DNA of 64,000 nucleotides, taken from positions 124,001 to 188,000 of the forward strand of contig JAGSHD010000002.1 in NCBI GenBank assembly GCA_023954715.1, read 5' to 3'. Positions 24,892-33,761 of this stretch are shown piece after piece. The stretch comes from Candidatus Cloacimonadota bacterium. Lineage in GTDB: Bacteria > Muiribacteriota > UBA6191. Each line of letters starts with the position of its first letter. The first letter of the stretch is position 1. The translations under genes and the position numbers were made by a program. Below the pieces are notes generated by a model. The model ran no database searches. It was not told the origin of the DNA and saw nothing but the letters and a program-made list of their open reading frames with translations.

Positions 24892-26601
24892 CTAAACGTG
24901 AATTAACGACTCTACTCTTTGATTCGCTAAACGCTCAGCACCTTTTAAAAAGTCGATTTCTAACAAAAATAATAAAGCAGATATTTCTGCACCATCTTTT
25001 TTCACAAGATTTACTACTGCTTCTGCTGTACCACCTGTAGCCAATACATCATCTATTATGATAACTTTTTTACCTGTAGTGTGCCCTTCTTGCAATTCAA
25101 GTGTAGCTGAGCCATATTCTAAATCATAACTTTCTGCTAATAACTTACCAGGAAGTTTCCCTTTTTTTCGTACAGGAACAAACCCTATATTTAACTCTTG
25201 AGCTAACGCTGAACCGAAGATAAAACCTCTAGATTCTACACCCAAAATTAAATCTACATCTAAGTCTTTAATACTTGAAGCAAATAGCTTTGTTGCATCA
25301 CTTAAGCCATGGGCTGATGCTAGTAATGGAGATATATCTTTGAAAATAATCCCTGGTTTTGGGAAATCTGGCACATCGGTGATTAATGACTTTACTCGAT
25401 TTAACATAGAACTTTTCCTTTTTGATTTTAAATTGGCAAATACTTCATAAGTGTAGGCATCTACCCATTTTTCGGATGATTCAGCACGAACCTCTTTGAC
25501 TTCTCTTATTTTATTTAATGCTAGAGAAGAGTTTTTTCTTACATACTCTGAAGTATCCTTCAGCGCTCCAACCAAAACCTCATTAGACGACTCAAGGCCG
25601 ATCTCACCAAGAGCTTGGGCAGCAGCTGCTCGAACAGACCACGATTTATCATTTTTTAAAATATCTGCAAGCCGCTCTGTTTGATATTGACTTTGTAAGT
25701 TTCCAAGAACCTTAACTGCCCAATAGCGAATATTATTATCCCCACTATCTAATGCTTCCACTAAATACTCTTCAGCCTCAGGACCAATCTCCCAGATTGC
25801 CTCACCAGCTTGTTTTCGAATAAACCAATCTTCATCAGAAAACATCGAAATCAAAGGAGGAACAAATTCAACAGAGTCTAAAGACTTGAATATATTGATT
25901 AGAGCTTGTTTATGACCTACTTTAGTATCTTGGTTCATAGCCATAGAAATCAATGCTTTACTTGCTTCTGGTTTATCAATCTTACCTAAGATTTGGATCG
26001 CCCAAAACTGCAGATCAAACTCGGTATCTTTAGCCAACTCCAAGATATGCTCCATAGAGTGTTCTGCTAAAGCCAAGATAGAGACTGCTGACTCCTTTCT
26101 TATAATCCATTCCTTATCACTTAAGTGATTAATCAAAGGATCTACAGCCTCTATGGTGTTCATTTTACCTAGTGCTTTAATTGCACAGAGCCGTTTGGGC
26201 ATTATTTCTGAATCAGAAAGTTCGATCAATGTTGGTAAAGACAAAGCCCCAAAATGTGGAAGAATCTCACTAATCCAAAATTGGATATCTTCATTGTTTG
26301 TTTTGGCTTGTTGTATTAATTTTGAAACTAAGTCTCCCCCGGAGTGCAAGAGTATTTTTGATATTTTTTTTCGAATCTTTTCAGAAGAATGTTGAAGAGC
26401 TCGTATTAAATTAGGATAAATATTTTCACCCTGACTTTCTAAAACTTCTAATGCAGCACTCGAAACTTTTGGTGATGAATCCTCTAAAGACTCTACTAAC
26501 AACAATACAAACTCTTCATCTTTTCGATTTTTAATCGATAAGACTGCTTTTTGTCGCGTTTCCACATCATCACTATTTAACAATTCAACTAATTTTTCCA
26601 T
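24892..26601 (-). CDS. apt: HEAT-repeat protein fused to adenine phosphoribosyltransferase
   Basis: A 569-residue two-part protein. Residues about 1-365 are HEAT/PBS-lyase-type repeats (for example KEWIIRKESAVSILALAEHS, DWFIRKQAGEAIWEIGPEAE, SWSVRAAAAQALGEIGL). Residues 399-569 are a complete adenine phosphoribosyltransferase: FPKPGIIFKDISPLL, GVESRGFIFGSALA and the PRPP-binding motif VIIIDDVLATGGTAEA. Apt converts adenine and PRPP to AMP in purine salvage. The enzymatic part is about 171 residues, equal to ordinary Apt. Met399 (ATG at 25405-25407) is preceded eight bases upstream by AAGGA, so a free Apt could also be translated. The usual bacterial Apt is stand-alone; the solenoid may provide regulation or scaffolding (inference). 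Confidence 0.9.
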   Translation of the reverse strand: MEKLVELLNSDDVETRQKAVLSIKNRKDEEFVLLLVESLEDSSPKVSSAALEVLESQGENIYPNLIRALQHSSEKIRKKISKILLHSGGDLVSKLIQQAKTNNEDIQFWISEILPHFGALSLPTLIELSDSEIMPKRLCAIKALGKMNTIEAVDPLINHLSDKEWIIRKESAVSILALAEHSMEHILELAKDTEFDLQFWAIQILGKIDKPEASKALISMAMNQDTKVGHKQALINIFKSLDSVEFVPPLISMFSDEDWFIRKQAGEAIWEIGPEAEEYLVEALDSGDNNIRYWAVKVLGNLQSQYQTERLADILKNDKSWSVRAAAAQALGEIGLESSNEVLVGALKDTSEYVRKNSSLALNKIREVKEVRAESSEKWVDAYTYEVFANLKSKRKSSMLNRVKSLITDVPDFPKPGIIFKDISPLLASAHGLSDATKLFASSIKDLDVDLILGVESRGFIFGSALAQELNIGFVPVRKKGKLPGKLLAESYDLEYGSATLELQEGHTTGKKVIIIDDVLATGGTAEAVVNLVKKDGAEISALLFLLEIDFLKGAERLANQRVESLIHV

Positions 26602-26709
26602 ACTGCCTCACTAATTCTTTTGACTCAGGTCATTAATGATTTATCTTAAACTGTTTCTTACCAACATTCAATGAGATGAAAAGCCTCATCTGAATCTCAA
26701 AAATAATTT

Positions 26710-27837
26710 CTACTGAACCGTCAAAGACATAATTACACATAAATCATTGGCTTCTGGAATGTTTTCTTTTGACCAAAAATAAGCCGGCATTCCTTCGCCT
26801 TCGCAAAACATCAAAATTGTTTGATCGGATGAAGAGTTTAGAAAATCCATAATATACTTAGCGTTAAAAGCTAGATTTACGTCTTCGTTTTCTCCCTCAA
26901 TTTTAATCTCACGATAAGCTTCTCCAAACTTTTCATTAAAGGAACTCAATCCAAACACATCTGCTGATATATCTATAGCGATTCTGTTTCCACTTTCTCT
27001 AGATACAGGTTGCAAACCTTTCAAGTGATCTAAAAACTCTGTTCTACTTAACTCTATTCCACCTTCTAGGTCATCTGGAATAAAATCTTCATAGTCTACA
27101 AACTCTCCCTCATTTAACATGGTTTGAAAAACAATACTTGAAAACTGTAGTAGTATTTTATTATCTCTTTGTTGTACTAATACTTCTTCATCAGGCAAGA
27201 TTTTTAACAATTCTGAAACAACATCTAAAGATAGCAACCACCTAAAATCTAAATTTTCAAATCGAGGTAAAGTCCGAGAGTTCATAGCAAGGCGATTTCC
27301 ATCCATTGACGCTACAGTCATTTTGGACTCTTTTACTTCCATGCAAACCCCACGAAAACCTTGTACTGATGTCTCTGTTGCTGCTGAGGCGATCGATCCA
27401 AATTTAAACAATTCTTTGAGCATTTTTCCATCAATCTTAAACTCTGTCTCGGCCTCAATTAATTCAACATCTGGATATTCTTCTCTACCACGCCCAGTGA
27501 GTTCGTATTTTAGACGTTCCCCTTCTAAGGTAAACAACACCCGATTATTATCTTCATTCACATCTACTACAGCATGCTTGTTTCCAAAACTATTCAATGA
27601 TTGAACTAATTCTAAGAAGAACTTACCTTGTACTAAGATTTCGCCTTGTCTTAAAATCTCTGCCGGTATTTTAGTAGATATATATGTTTTCATGTTGGTT
27701 GCACAAACTGATAAGACCCCTTCTTGAGCCTGAAAATAAAAGTGTGTAAGTTCAGGGATGGCAGTTGTTGAAGGTAAAGCTCTTGAAACAATTTGTAGAC
27801 CCTTTAAAAGATCATCTTTCTGACAATAAATTTTCAT
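26710..27837 (-). CDS. dnaN: DNA polymerase III beta sliding clamp
   Basis: A 375-residue protein of normal clamp length. The clamp is a ring-shaped dimer that holds DNA polymerase on DNA. Recognised segments are the N-terminal KIYCQKDDLLKGLQIVSRAL, the ISIK-like strands SVCATNMKTYISTKIP, the central FKFGSIASAATETSVQGFRGV, MDGNRLAMNS, and the C-terminal LCVIMSLTV, which corresponds to the usual YVIMPMRL. The start ATG has GGAG five bases upstream. dnaA, recF and gyrB, its common neighbours, are not next to it here; the flanking genes are a HEAT-Apt fusion and the SRP RNA, so this is probably not the replication origin. Confidence 0.95.
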   Translation of the reverse strand: MKIYCQKDDLLKGLQIVSRALPSTTAIPELTHFYFQAQEGVLSVCATNMKTYISTKIPAEILRQGEILVQGKFFLELVQSLNSFGNKHAVVDVNEDNNRVLFTLEGERLKYELTGRGREEYPDVELIEAETEFKIDGKMLKELFKFGSIASAATETSVQGFRGVCMEVKESKMTVASMDGNRLAMNSRTLPRFENLDFRWLLSLDVVSELLKILPDEEVLVQQRDNKILLQFSSIVFQTMLNEGEFVDYEDFIPDDLEGGIELSRTEFLDHLKGLQPVSRESGNRIAIDISADVFGLSSFNEKFGEAYREIKIEGENEDVNLAFNAKYIMDFLNSSSDQTILMFCEGEGMPAYFWSKENIPEANDLCVIMSLTVQ

Positions 27838-28072
27838 TTGTTCTCCACTAGTTTTATCTTAGAAGTTTGGTTTTTAACATCGAAGTTATAGGCGCATTTA
27901 GTCATTTTCATTTGAAAACCAAAATATTGCTATCTGCGTCTTTTTTGATAAATGTATTTTGAAAGGCAGAGTCTATAAAGAACTTCATTATTTTGCAAGC
28001 TTAAATCCATCCATAACGACCAACAAAAAACTCTCATTTTTGTAGAATTTTTAGTTCCAAATCAATCGACCC

Positions 28073-28101
28073 TTGAATTTTACTTATTAAATACATAGAC
28101 T
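28073..28101 (+). promoter_or_regulatory. sigma70 promoter of SRP RNA gene
   Basis: TTGAAT (28073-28078), 17-base spacer, TAGACT (28096-28101). Predicted transcription start is near 28108, immediately before the RNA structure. Confidence 0.7.
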
Positions 28102-28107
28102 GCAATT

Positions 28108-28230
28108 TGAAGGTGTTGATCCTGACTCTCAGAGACAGCAGAAGATCCCGAACTCCGCCAGATCTGTGATGGAAGCAACGGTAGGGAACCCTTTTGGGTG
28201 TATTTGGGGATAAAGTCAGGGGAGCCTTCT
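28108..28230 (+). ncRNA. ffs: signal recognition particle RNA (4.5S-like)
   Basis: About 120 nucleotides that fold back on themselves: the 5' arm CCTGACT (28121-28127) pairs with AGTCAGG (28214-28220). The apical domain IV contains the conserved TGGAAGCAACGG stretch (28170-28181, compare GGAAGCAGC) opposite CCAGATC, where the Ffh protein binds. The apical loop reads TGTGAT instead of the more common GGAA context. The RNA guides nascent membrane proteins to the membrane with Ffh and FtsY. It has its own promoter, and a T-rich tail (28226-28235) after the closing stem serves as terminator. Exact ends are estimated to within a few bases. Confidence 0.87.
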
Positions 28231-28257
28231 TTTTCTATCTATAGGCTCTTATAGAAG

Positions 28258-28728
28258 CTACGACTCGTCTACCTTCTTGCAACGAGAAAATATGGAGTCA
28301 AGGCTGTAAACGATTACAGTACAAACCAACAAGTTGTACCCTGTACTTTCAACCACTCCTTTAGCATTAAATCCCAGCGAAAATAGATTACCACCAAATA
28401 GGTAACTTGGTCCATGACCTAAAATTAGAGCTAAAGAGATACAATAATTTAAGATCTGAATATTTTTGCTAAAAATAAGACAAATGATAGAAAACCAAAC
28501 ACATGCAAGTGCCAAAAACATAAGATTTGGCTCCGTTGAATGGTACATTGACTTGTAAACTACAGAAATATCTACGAGCTCGATACCACACTGTTTTAGT
28601 TTATAGATCCAATACAGCATCCATTTGCTACTATCACCTCTTGCAAAAACACCAGAGATATCTAACCAATAAAAAAAACCGCCGAGAAACATGGCACTTG
28701 ATAATAGTTTATTTCTTTTCATATCCAC
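28258..28728 (-). CDS. unknown integral membrane protein
   Basis: A 156-residue protein with about four hydrophobic segments (roughly residues 9-28, 68-88, 93-110 and 128-146) and a short basic-acidic C-terminus. I do not recognise a family. A segment SMYHSTEPNLMFLALACVWF links a polar loop to the second membrane helix. The start is GTG at 28726-28728 with GGAG six bases upstream; an ATG two codons later is possible. It is convergent with the SRP RNA gene and sits downstream of the outer-membrane barrel gene by about 110 bases. Confidence 0.65.
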   Translation of the reverse strand: MDMKRNKLLSSAMFLGGFFYWLDISGVFARGDSSKWMLYWIYKLKQCGIELVDISVVYKSMYHSTEPNLMFLALACVWFSIICLIFSKNIQILNYCISLALILGHGPSYLFGGNLFSLGFNAKGVVESTGYNLLVCTVIVYSLDSIFSRCKKVDES

Positions 28729-28836
28729 GACTTACTCCATTTTTATTAGTATATAATTAAACTTTACTAATAAAAGCGTCAAACCGCTAGTCTGAAAGGA
28801 AAACAATTTTTGATTGAAATAGGAAACAAGACTGCG

Positions 28837-30585
28837 TTAGAAACTTAAATCTGCACCAACTGATACGAGTCCAGCGTCATAGCCGCGAGTAAACTCGTTA
28901 TAGTTATAGGAATCTAATCTTAATTTATAAGCTAAATTTTGATCGATTCGTCTTCGTAGCTCCATAGAGTATACGGTCTTGTACTTGTTAGGCAAAGCTT
29001 TTCTAGCAACCCTTTTGTACCTATGACTTCCACGAATGGAGTCCGCTCGATTAAACTGATATTTAGCCTCAAATATATGACTTTGAGATTCATTTGAAAA
29101 GGAGTCATTATTGTAGTTTTGGTCTAAAAAGGTAACCTTCTCACTCACTCTTAGCTTCTTTAAAAATGGACGAGATACTTTTACGCTATATGAATTCAAA
29201 GAATAAGATTCTCCTACTTTCATGTCATCAGAAAAATTGGTATGTCGCATATCTACATCGGTAACTATATCTTTTGCTTTAAAGGTAGTTCTTGCCATAG
29301 CTAGTAATTGTGATTGCTTCGTTGTAAATGAGTTGTCATCCTTTTCTAAGGCTTTTACCAAAAACATATACTTTGGACGATCTGGCTTTTGTGTGATTAA
29401 GACCCAAGACATATCCATTCGATCTAATTTTGGATTACCATTATTAGGAAGCTGACTTCGTCTAGTGGCTATAAAAGAGCTAGAAACATAAGGATCAAAT
29501 CGATAGGTAACAGCATGCTCTTGTATATCCCTTTCATAGGCAATTTTACTAAAGTTTGCATACTCTGGATTTAGACTAGATGAAAAGAACTTACTCATTC
29601 TTTGCATCTCATTTTTTAACATTAATTTTTTTCCATCAAAATCTACTTCTAATTCAAATGCATTGCCATCTGTTCCTAGACCTGGAGAGTCCTTGTGCAT
29701 AAATTCAGCAGAAACTCTCAACTGATCATCTAAAAACAAGCTCTGAGCCTCAGCTCCTAGATAGTGCGACTGTGACATGTCATAATAATTTAAACCTAAA
29801 TAATTTCTATGATCTTGACTTACGGCACGTTTTACCGAAAATCCACCAACAGACAAGTTATTTAAGCCTTTTATATAATCCTCAACAGTATCTCCTCGAA
29901 CAAAATCAAGTGCCCATTTATCTTTTTCTAAGTGAGTATACACTCCACTAAACTCAGTATTTCGTAAACCAAACTCTGAAAAGTATGGAGACAAAAATGT
30001 CCCCAATTCAATAAAGCTATCTCTATTTTGAAAGTGAAAGTTGATTTTTTCTTGTTGACCATCTAAAGATTGTAAATCTAAGTCCACATATCCAAAGGCT
30101 TTTGAATTTAAATCATTTTCTTTGGAATACCGAATTTGACCTTTTAACAAGTAGGCGATCGAAGGATCATAGGTTGCATTTTCTAAAGCAAATACATTAG
30201 AAACATCATTGGCTGTATCCACATTTCTTAATCTCATATCCAAGTCACCATGAACCTGCATGCGAGGAGTTTTTAGCTCTAATTTTCTATCGAAGTCCTT
30301 ATCAAAGTACTTAATTTTACGAGGTTTTTTTCCGCTCGTAAAATACTCTTTAGCGTATATTTTATTTTTATCCGAAACCAATTCAGAGTTCATTAAAGTA
30401 TCTAAAACTGTATCATCACTACTAGAGTTTTTTATTAAAGAATCTACAAACTTTCTCTCAATTGGAGAAAACAACTCTGACGACTCTACCCCAGATAGAA
30501 GCTCTTCGAGCTTTGAATCTACTTCCGCAAAGCTGGAACTAAATAAAGCTAGTAATATAAATATGTACGAAAATCTATTGATCAT
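28837..30585 (-). CDS. probable outer-membrane beta-barrel protein
   Basis: A 582-residue exported protein. A signal peptide spans residues about 1-20 (ending SSSFA). A helical acidic region of about 80 residues is followed by many alternating polar-hydrophobic strands to the end, finishing with VSVGADLSF: a terminal Phe as in outer-membrane barrels. I see no family motif beyond that. It is the second gene of a pair with the FecR-domain protein; the stop of the first and the start of this one share a base (TAATG), so they are translationally coupled and probably work together at the envelope. Confidence 0.75.
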   Translation of the reverse strand: MINRFSYIFILLALFSSSFAEVDSKLEELLSGVESSELFSPIERKFVDSLIKNSSSDDTVLDTLMNSELVSDKNKIYAKEYFTSGKKPRKIKYFDKDFDRKLELKTPRMQVHGDLDMRLRNVDTANDVSNVFALENATYDPSIAYLLKGQIRYSKENDLNSKAFGYVDLDLQSLDGQQEKINFHFQNRDSFIELGTFLSPYFSEFGLRNTEFSGVYTHLEKDKWALDFVRGDTVEDYIKGLNNLSVGGFSVKRAVSQDHRNYLGLNYYDMSQSHYLGAEAQSLFLDDQLRVSAEFMHKDSPGLGTDGNAFELEVDFDGKKLMLKNEMQRMSKFFSSSLNPEYANFSKIAYERDIQEHAVTYRFDPYVSSSFIATRRSQLPNNGNPKLDRMDMSWVLITQKPDRPKYMFLVKALEKDDNSFTTKQSQLLAMARTTFKAKDIVTDVDMRHTNFSDDMKVGESYSLNSYSVKVSRPFLKKLRVSEKVTFLDQNYNNDSFSNESQSHIFEAKYQFNRADSIRGSHRYKRVARKALPNKYKTVYSMELRRRIDQNLAYKLRLDSYNYNEFTRGYDAGLVSVGADLSF

Positions 30586-31838
30586 TATTCAAAAAATCTC
30601 TCAAAATCAATCACGATTTTAGACTTAGTACTTGTCCACACAATAATTTCGTTTTCACCCGTTAAGCCAACGCTGTTAGTAGCCTCAATCCGAATCACGT
30701 TTTGACCAATATCTAAGATCATTGGTACATGAAAAGTAGGAATTGCTCGATCTGTTGCAATAGGTCTTCCATTAACAAAAACTTTTACTTCTTTTACATC
30801 TACATCATCTACAACGCCTTGTAAATCTACAAAACGAGTATCTAATTCTTGGTTATCCAAAGGAAAGAACACACTGATTGACGGCGCATGCTCCAGCAAA
30901 GTAATGGTCTTAATATCTCTACCGATATTTCCGAACTGATCAATAGCCTTTAACTCAATCTCGTTTTTGCCAGGATTTAGCACAATATCATGATCAAAGT
31001 TTTTTAAGTTGGTTTGAATATCTTTAACAACTTTTTTATTTACTGTTAAAATAAGGCGATCTAAATGTTCTTCATAGATGGTAGCCTTTAAACGCATTCT
31101 TCTTTTTTTATGGGGAACACCCTCAATAGGTGACACAATATGTACAAGTGGAATTTTTGCATCGACTTTACCGTCTTTGGTAGGAAGATGCTTACTTTCT
31201 CTTATTTTTCTTTGAAGCTTCTCCCGAATCGTTATGGTTTGCTTCCATTGTTGGTTTAATTTAAATGAATCGATTTTTCTATGGCGAGCCATTGAGTTTC
31301 TACGATCATCAAGTATCAACTTTTCACCACTCATCATAAAGTAGTGATTTTCTTTGATATGGACCTCAATATTTCCCTCTATTACAGAGTATGTGGCTTT
31401 TTTACTTCTCTTTTGATAAGTAGCCACTGCAATGGAGTTAGAAACCAAAGAAACACTATTTGGAGTTTTTAGTTCAAAAGTTTCACCGGGGACTAGTTTT
31501 TTTATCTTAATCCAGGCTTCACCATACATTAAATTTAATCGAGAAGATTGAATCTGACCATCGTCACCCTCAGGAAACTCAATCTGAGTCTTTGGCTTGA
31601 GTTTTAATAAACCCATATCCATGATTTCTACCAAAACAGAACTATTTGCGGCTGTTTCAATGACATCACCTGTATAAACATTCATATCGTCAACAAGCTG
31701 TAAAATCCTACCCTGACGGAATATATGTGCACGTCCTTTGACCACCTCAACCTTTCCTTTAATTAAAAAAGCAAAAGACTGTGGATTACACAAAAATAAT
31801 ACAAAAAATAATAAAAATGTCCTAATCATACAGTCCAT
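30585..31838 (-). CDS. exported FecR-domain protein with Ig-like repeats
   Basis: A 417-residue protein with a signal peptide (about residues 1-24). Residues about 28-175 resemble a FecR domain: VEVVKGRAHIFRQGRILQL, DVIETAANSSVLVEIMD, SIAVATYQKR and YSVIEGNIEVHIKEN are typical of this periplasmic fold. Further on, two Ig-like repeats appear (VHIVSPIEGVPHKKRRMRL and ISVFFPLDNQELDTRFVD), of the kind found in surface or peptidoglycan-associated proteins. No sigma-factor gene lies beside it, so it is probably not a classical FecR anti-sigma protein but a structural or sensing protein of the cell envelope. Start may be the Met at codon 4. It is coupled to the barrel gene downstream. Confidence 0.75.
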   Translation of the reverse strand: MDCMIRTFLLFFVLFLCNPQSFAFLIKGKVEVVKGRAHIFRQGRILQLVDDMNVYTGDVIETAANSSVLVEIMDMGLLKLKPKTQIEFPEGDDGQIQSSRLNLMYGEAWIKIKKLVPGETFELKTPNSVSLVSNSIAVATYQKRSKKATYSVIEGNIEVHIKENHYFMMSGEKLILDDRRNSMARHRKIDSFKLNQQWKQTITIREKLQRKIRESKHLPTKDGKVDAKIPLVHIVSPIEGVPHKKRRMRLKATIYEEHLDRLILTVNKKVVKDIQTNLKNFDHDIVLNPGKNEIELKAIDQFGNIGRDIKTITLLEHAPSISVFFPLDNQELDTRFVDLQGVVDDVDVKEVKVFVNGRPIATDRAIPTFHVPMILDIGQNVIRIEATNSVGLTGENEIIVWTSTKSKIVIDFERFFE

Positions 31839-32040
31839 AATTCGGTGTTTCTATGCATCTTATTAACGCTTTAGATGACATTTTTGTGTTGATTTTGATT
31901 ATTTTTGTTTAGCCTTCTTGTTTTCACAACTAAATATGTAGATTTTTTTTATTTAACAAAACGAAGATTTCAAGAAATTAATTTCACTTAACTCCTTGCC
32001 CTCGATCACTTTTAGATAAGAAATTTAACAGTAATAAAGA

Positions 32041-33234
32041 ATGTACTTTCTTTGTATTCGTAGTAAAATGCAGTTAATGAAAGAAATTATTAATTTAATA
32101 AAAAAGGAAAAGCTCCCTTTACTTGTAAAAACCATAGTAGTTTTTGCTTTGGTAGCTGGATTTTTAGTATTAATCGCGGAGCAATCGTCAAACTCTAGTG
32201 GTATTAAAACTTTCTTTGATGCAGTTTGGTGGGCTTTTGTAACTATTACGACTGTTGGCTACGGAGATATTTCCCCAGTCACCCCAACAGGTAAGATACT
32301 TGGGGTATTTGTTATGTTTGGTGGAATCGGCTTAACCTCCGTTTTTACTGCTACCATATCATCCATCATGATTGAAAGAAGGATCAACGTGAACAAAGGT
32401 CTTGAAACAGTAAGTTGTAAAAACCACTTAATTATAAGTGGCTGGAATAGTAACGGTCTATCACTTTTAGAAACCCTAAGAAAAGACACAGCTTTCGACA
32501 ATAACACTGAGATTGTGCTAAACGGAGTTTTCGCAGAGACCGAACTGGCAGAGATACGAGATCGCTTTAGAGATTTAAGCTTTTATTATGTAAAAGGAGA
32601 TATTTCTAAAGAAGTTATATTAAAACGTACGAATGTAGTGGCATGTAAACTCGTAGTAATTTTATCAGACAACAAAGAAAGCATCAAAGTTAGTGATGAT
32701 CATACTATATTGAAAACTTTGGCTATAAAGTCCTTAAACCATAAGGTGAAAGTAATAGCTGAACTCAATAACTCTGAAAATGTAGATCACTTAAAAAGAG
32801 CGCACGTCGATGAAATCATTTTGAATGGAGAGTTTAACCCATTTTTACTTTCATCAGCCACTTGTGATCAAGGTATGTCAGATATCCTCAGGGAGTTAAT
32901 GGATCACTCTGATGAGGGAGCTAGTTTTACCAAAGTGAAAATCCCAAGAGGCTTATATGGAAAAACTTTTTTGGATGTAGCTCTACATTTTCGTAAGGAG
33001 CATCAAGCAATCGCCATTGGTATTATCACAGAGGCAAAAAATATTGGTTTACAAGAAATTTTAAATTCAGAGAGCTCTGCCATAGATGCCTTTATTAAAA
33101 TGGCTTTTGAACGATCTAAAAAGAAAATTCCAGACGCCACACATAAACAAAAAAGCACAGTTCTAAATCCTTCAGATGACACGGTTATCGGGGATAACGA
33201 CTTTGCAATTTTGATTGCAAATCAAATCATTTAG
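32041..33234 (+). CDS. two-helix potassium channel with RCK (TrkA-type) domains
   Basis: A 397-residue protein. The N-terminal membrane part has a hydrophobic helix (about 30-46), a pore loop with the K+ selectivity filter TVGYGD (71-76) and a second helix (about 88-110, ending VFTATISSIMIE). An RCK/TrkA-N domain begins at about residue 126 (NHLIISGWNSNG, the nucleotide-binding loop) and a TrkA-C-like part at about 300-397. Such channels are gated by Ca2+, nucleotides or redox cofactors. Start codon is uncertain: ATG 32041, 32068 and 32077 are all possible and no strong ribosome site distinguishes them. The gene is followed after eight bases by a cyclic-nucleotide-binding domain protein. Confidence 0.88.
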   Translation: MYFLCIRSKMQLMKEIINLIKKEKLPLLVKTIVVFALVAGFLVLIAEQSSNSSGIKTFFDAVWWAFVTITTVGYGDISPVTPTGKILGVFVMFGGIGLTSVFTATISSIMIERRINVNKGLETVSCKNHLIISGWNSNGLSLLETLRKDTAFDNNTEIVLNGVFAETELAEIRDRFRDLSFYYVKGDISKEVILKRTNVVACKLVVILSDNKESIKVSDDHTILKTLAIKSLNHKVKVIAELNNSENVDHLKRAHVDEIILNGEFNPFLLSSATCDQGMSDILRELMDHSDEGASFTKVKIPRGLYGKTFLDVALHFRKEHQAIAIGIITEAKNIGLQEILNSESSAIDAFIKMAFERSKKKIPDATHKQKSTVLNPSDDTVIGDNDFAILIANQII

Positions 33235-33242
33235 GAGTGTAA

Positions 33243-33746
33243 ATGTCTAATCAAACAATAGCCCTAAATAAATTTAAAATCTTAGAAGGATTTAATGATG
33301 CTCAAATAGAATCTTTTGCCAAAAAACTGACTCCTGCAACTATTGAAGCTGGTGTAGATCTCTTTGAAGAAGGTTCTACAGGAGAAAACCTATATTTTTT
33401 AACTAAGGGCTCTGTAAAAATTTCACAAAAGCTTCCGCTACTATCTGAAAAAATGGCTACTGAGATTCGAGATAAAACATTGATCATACTGCAAGAAGGC
33501 CACTATCCTTGTTTTGGAGAAAACGGCTTATTGTCTAGCGGAAAGAGAAAAGCAACTGTCACTGCTATGGAGGATTCTACTTTTTTAAAGTTTTCAAAAC
33601 AATGCTTATCCGATATGATAGAAGAGGACCCTCAAATGGGTGTTATATTTTTATATAACTTAGCTGAAATCATTGCAGAAAGATTAGTTAAGACAAACTC
33701 TGATGTTTTAAAACTTACTACTGCACTATCTATAGCCCTATCATAA
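33243..33746 (+). CDS. cyclic nucleotide-binding domain protein
   Basis: A 167-residue protein consisting of one cNMP-binding (CAP effector-type) domain: FKILEGFNDAQIESFAKKL, VDLFEEGSTGENLYFLTKGSVKI and the phosphate-binding cassette region FGENGLLSSGKRKATV (about residues 96-111), where the Gly-Glu pair and the basic residue follow the usual order. There is no HTH or kinase domain attached. It is preceded by GGAGTGTAA and starts eight bases after the K+ channel gene, suggesting that it forms the separately encoded ligand-sensing part of that channel (inference). Confidence 0.82.
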   Translation: MSNQTIALNKFKILEGFNDAQIESFAKKLTPATIEAGVDLFEEGSTGENLYFLTKGSVKISQKLPLLSEKMATEIRDKTLIILQEGHYPCFGENGLLSSGKRKATVTAMEDSTFLKFSKQCLSDMIEEDPQMGVIFLYNLAEIIAERLVKTNSDVLKLTTALSIALS

Positions 33747-33761
33747 GTGACATTACCCTAA

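Noticed and set aside
26710..27837. Replication origin next to dnaN
   Set aside because: No dnaA, recF or gyr genes, and no DnaA-box cluster that I can see beside it.
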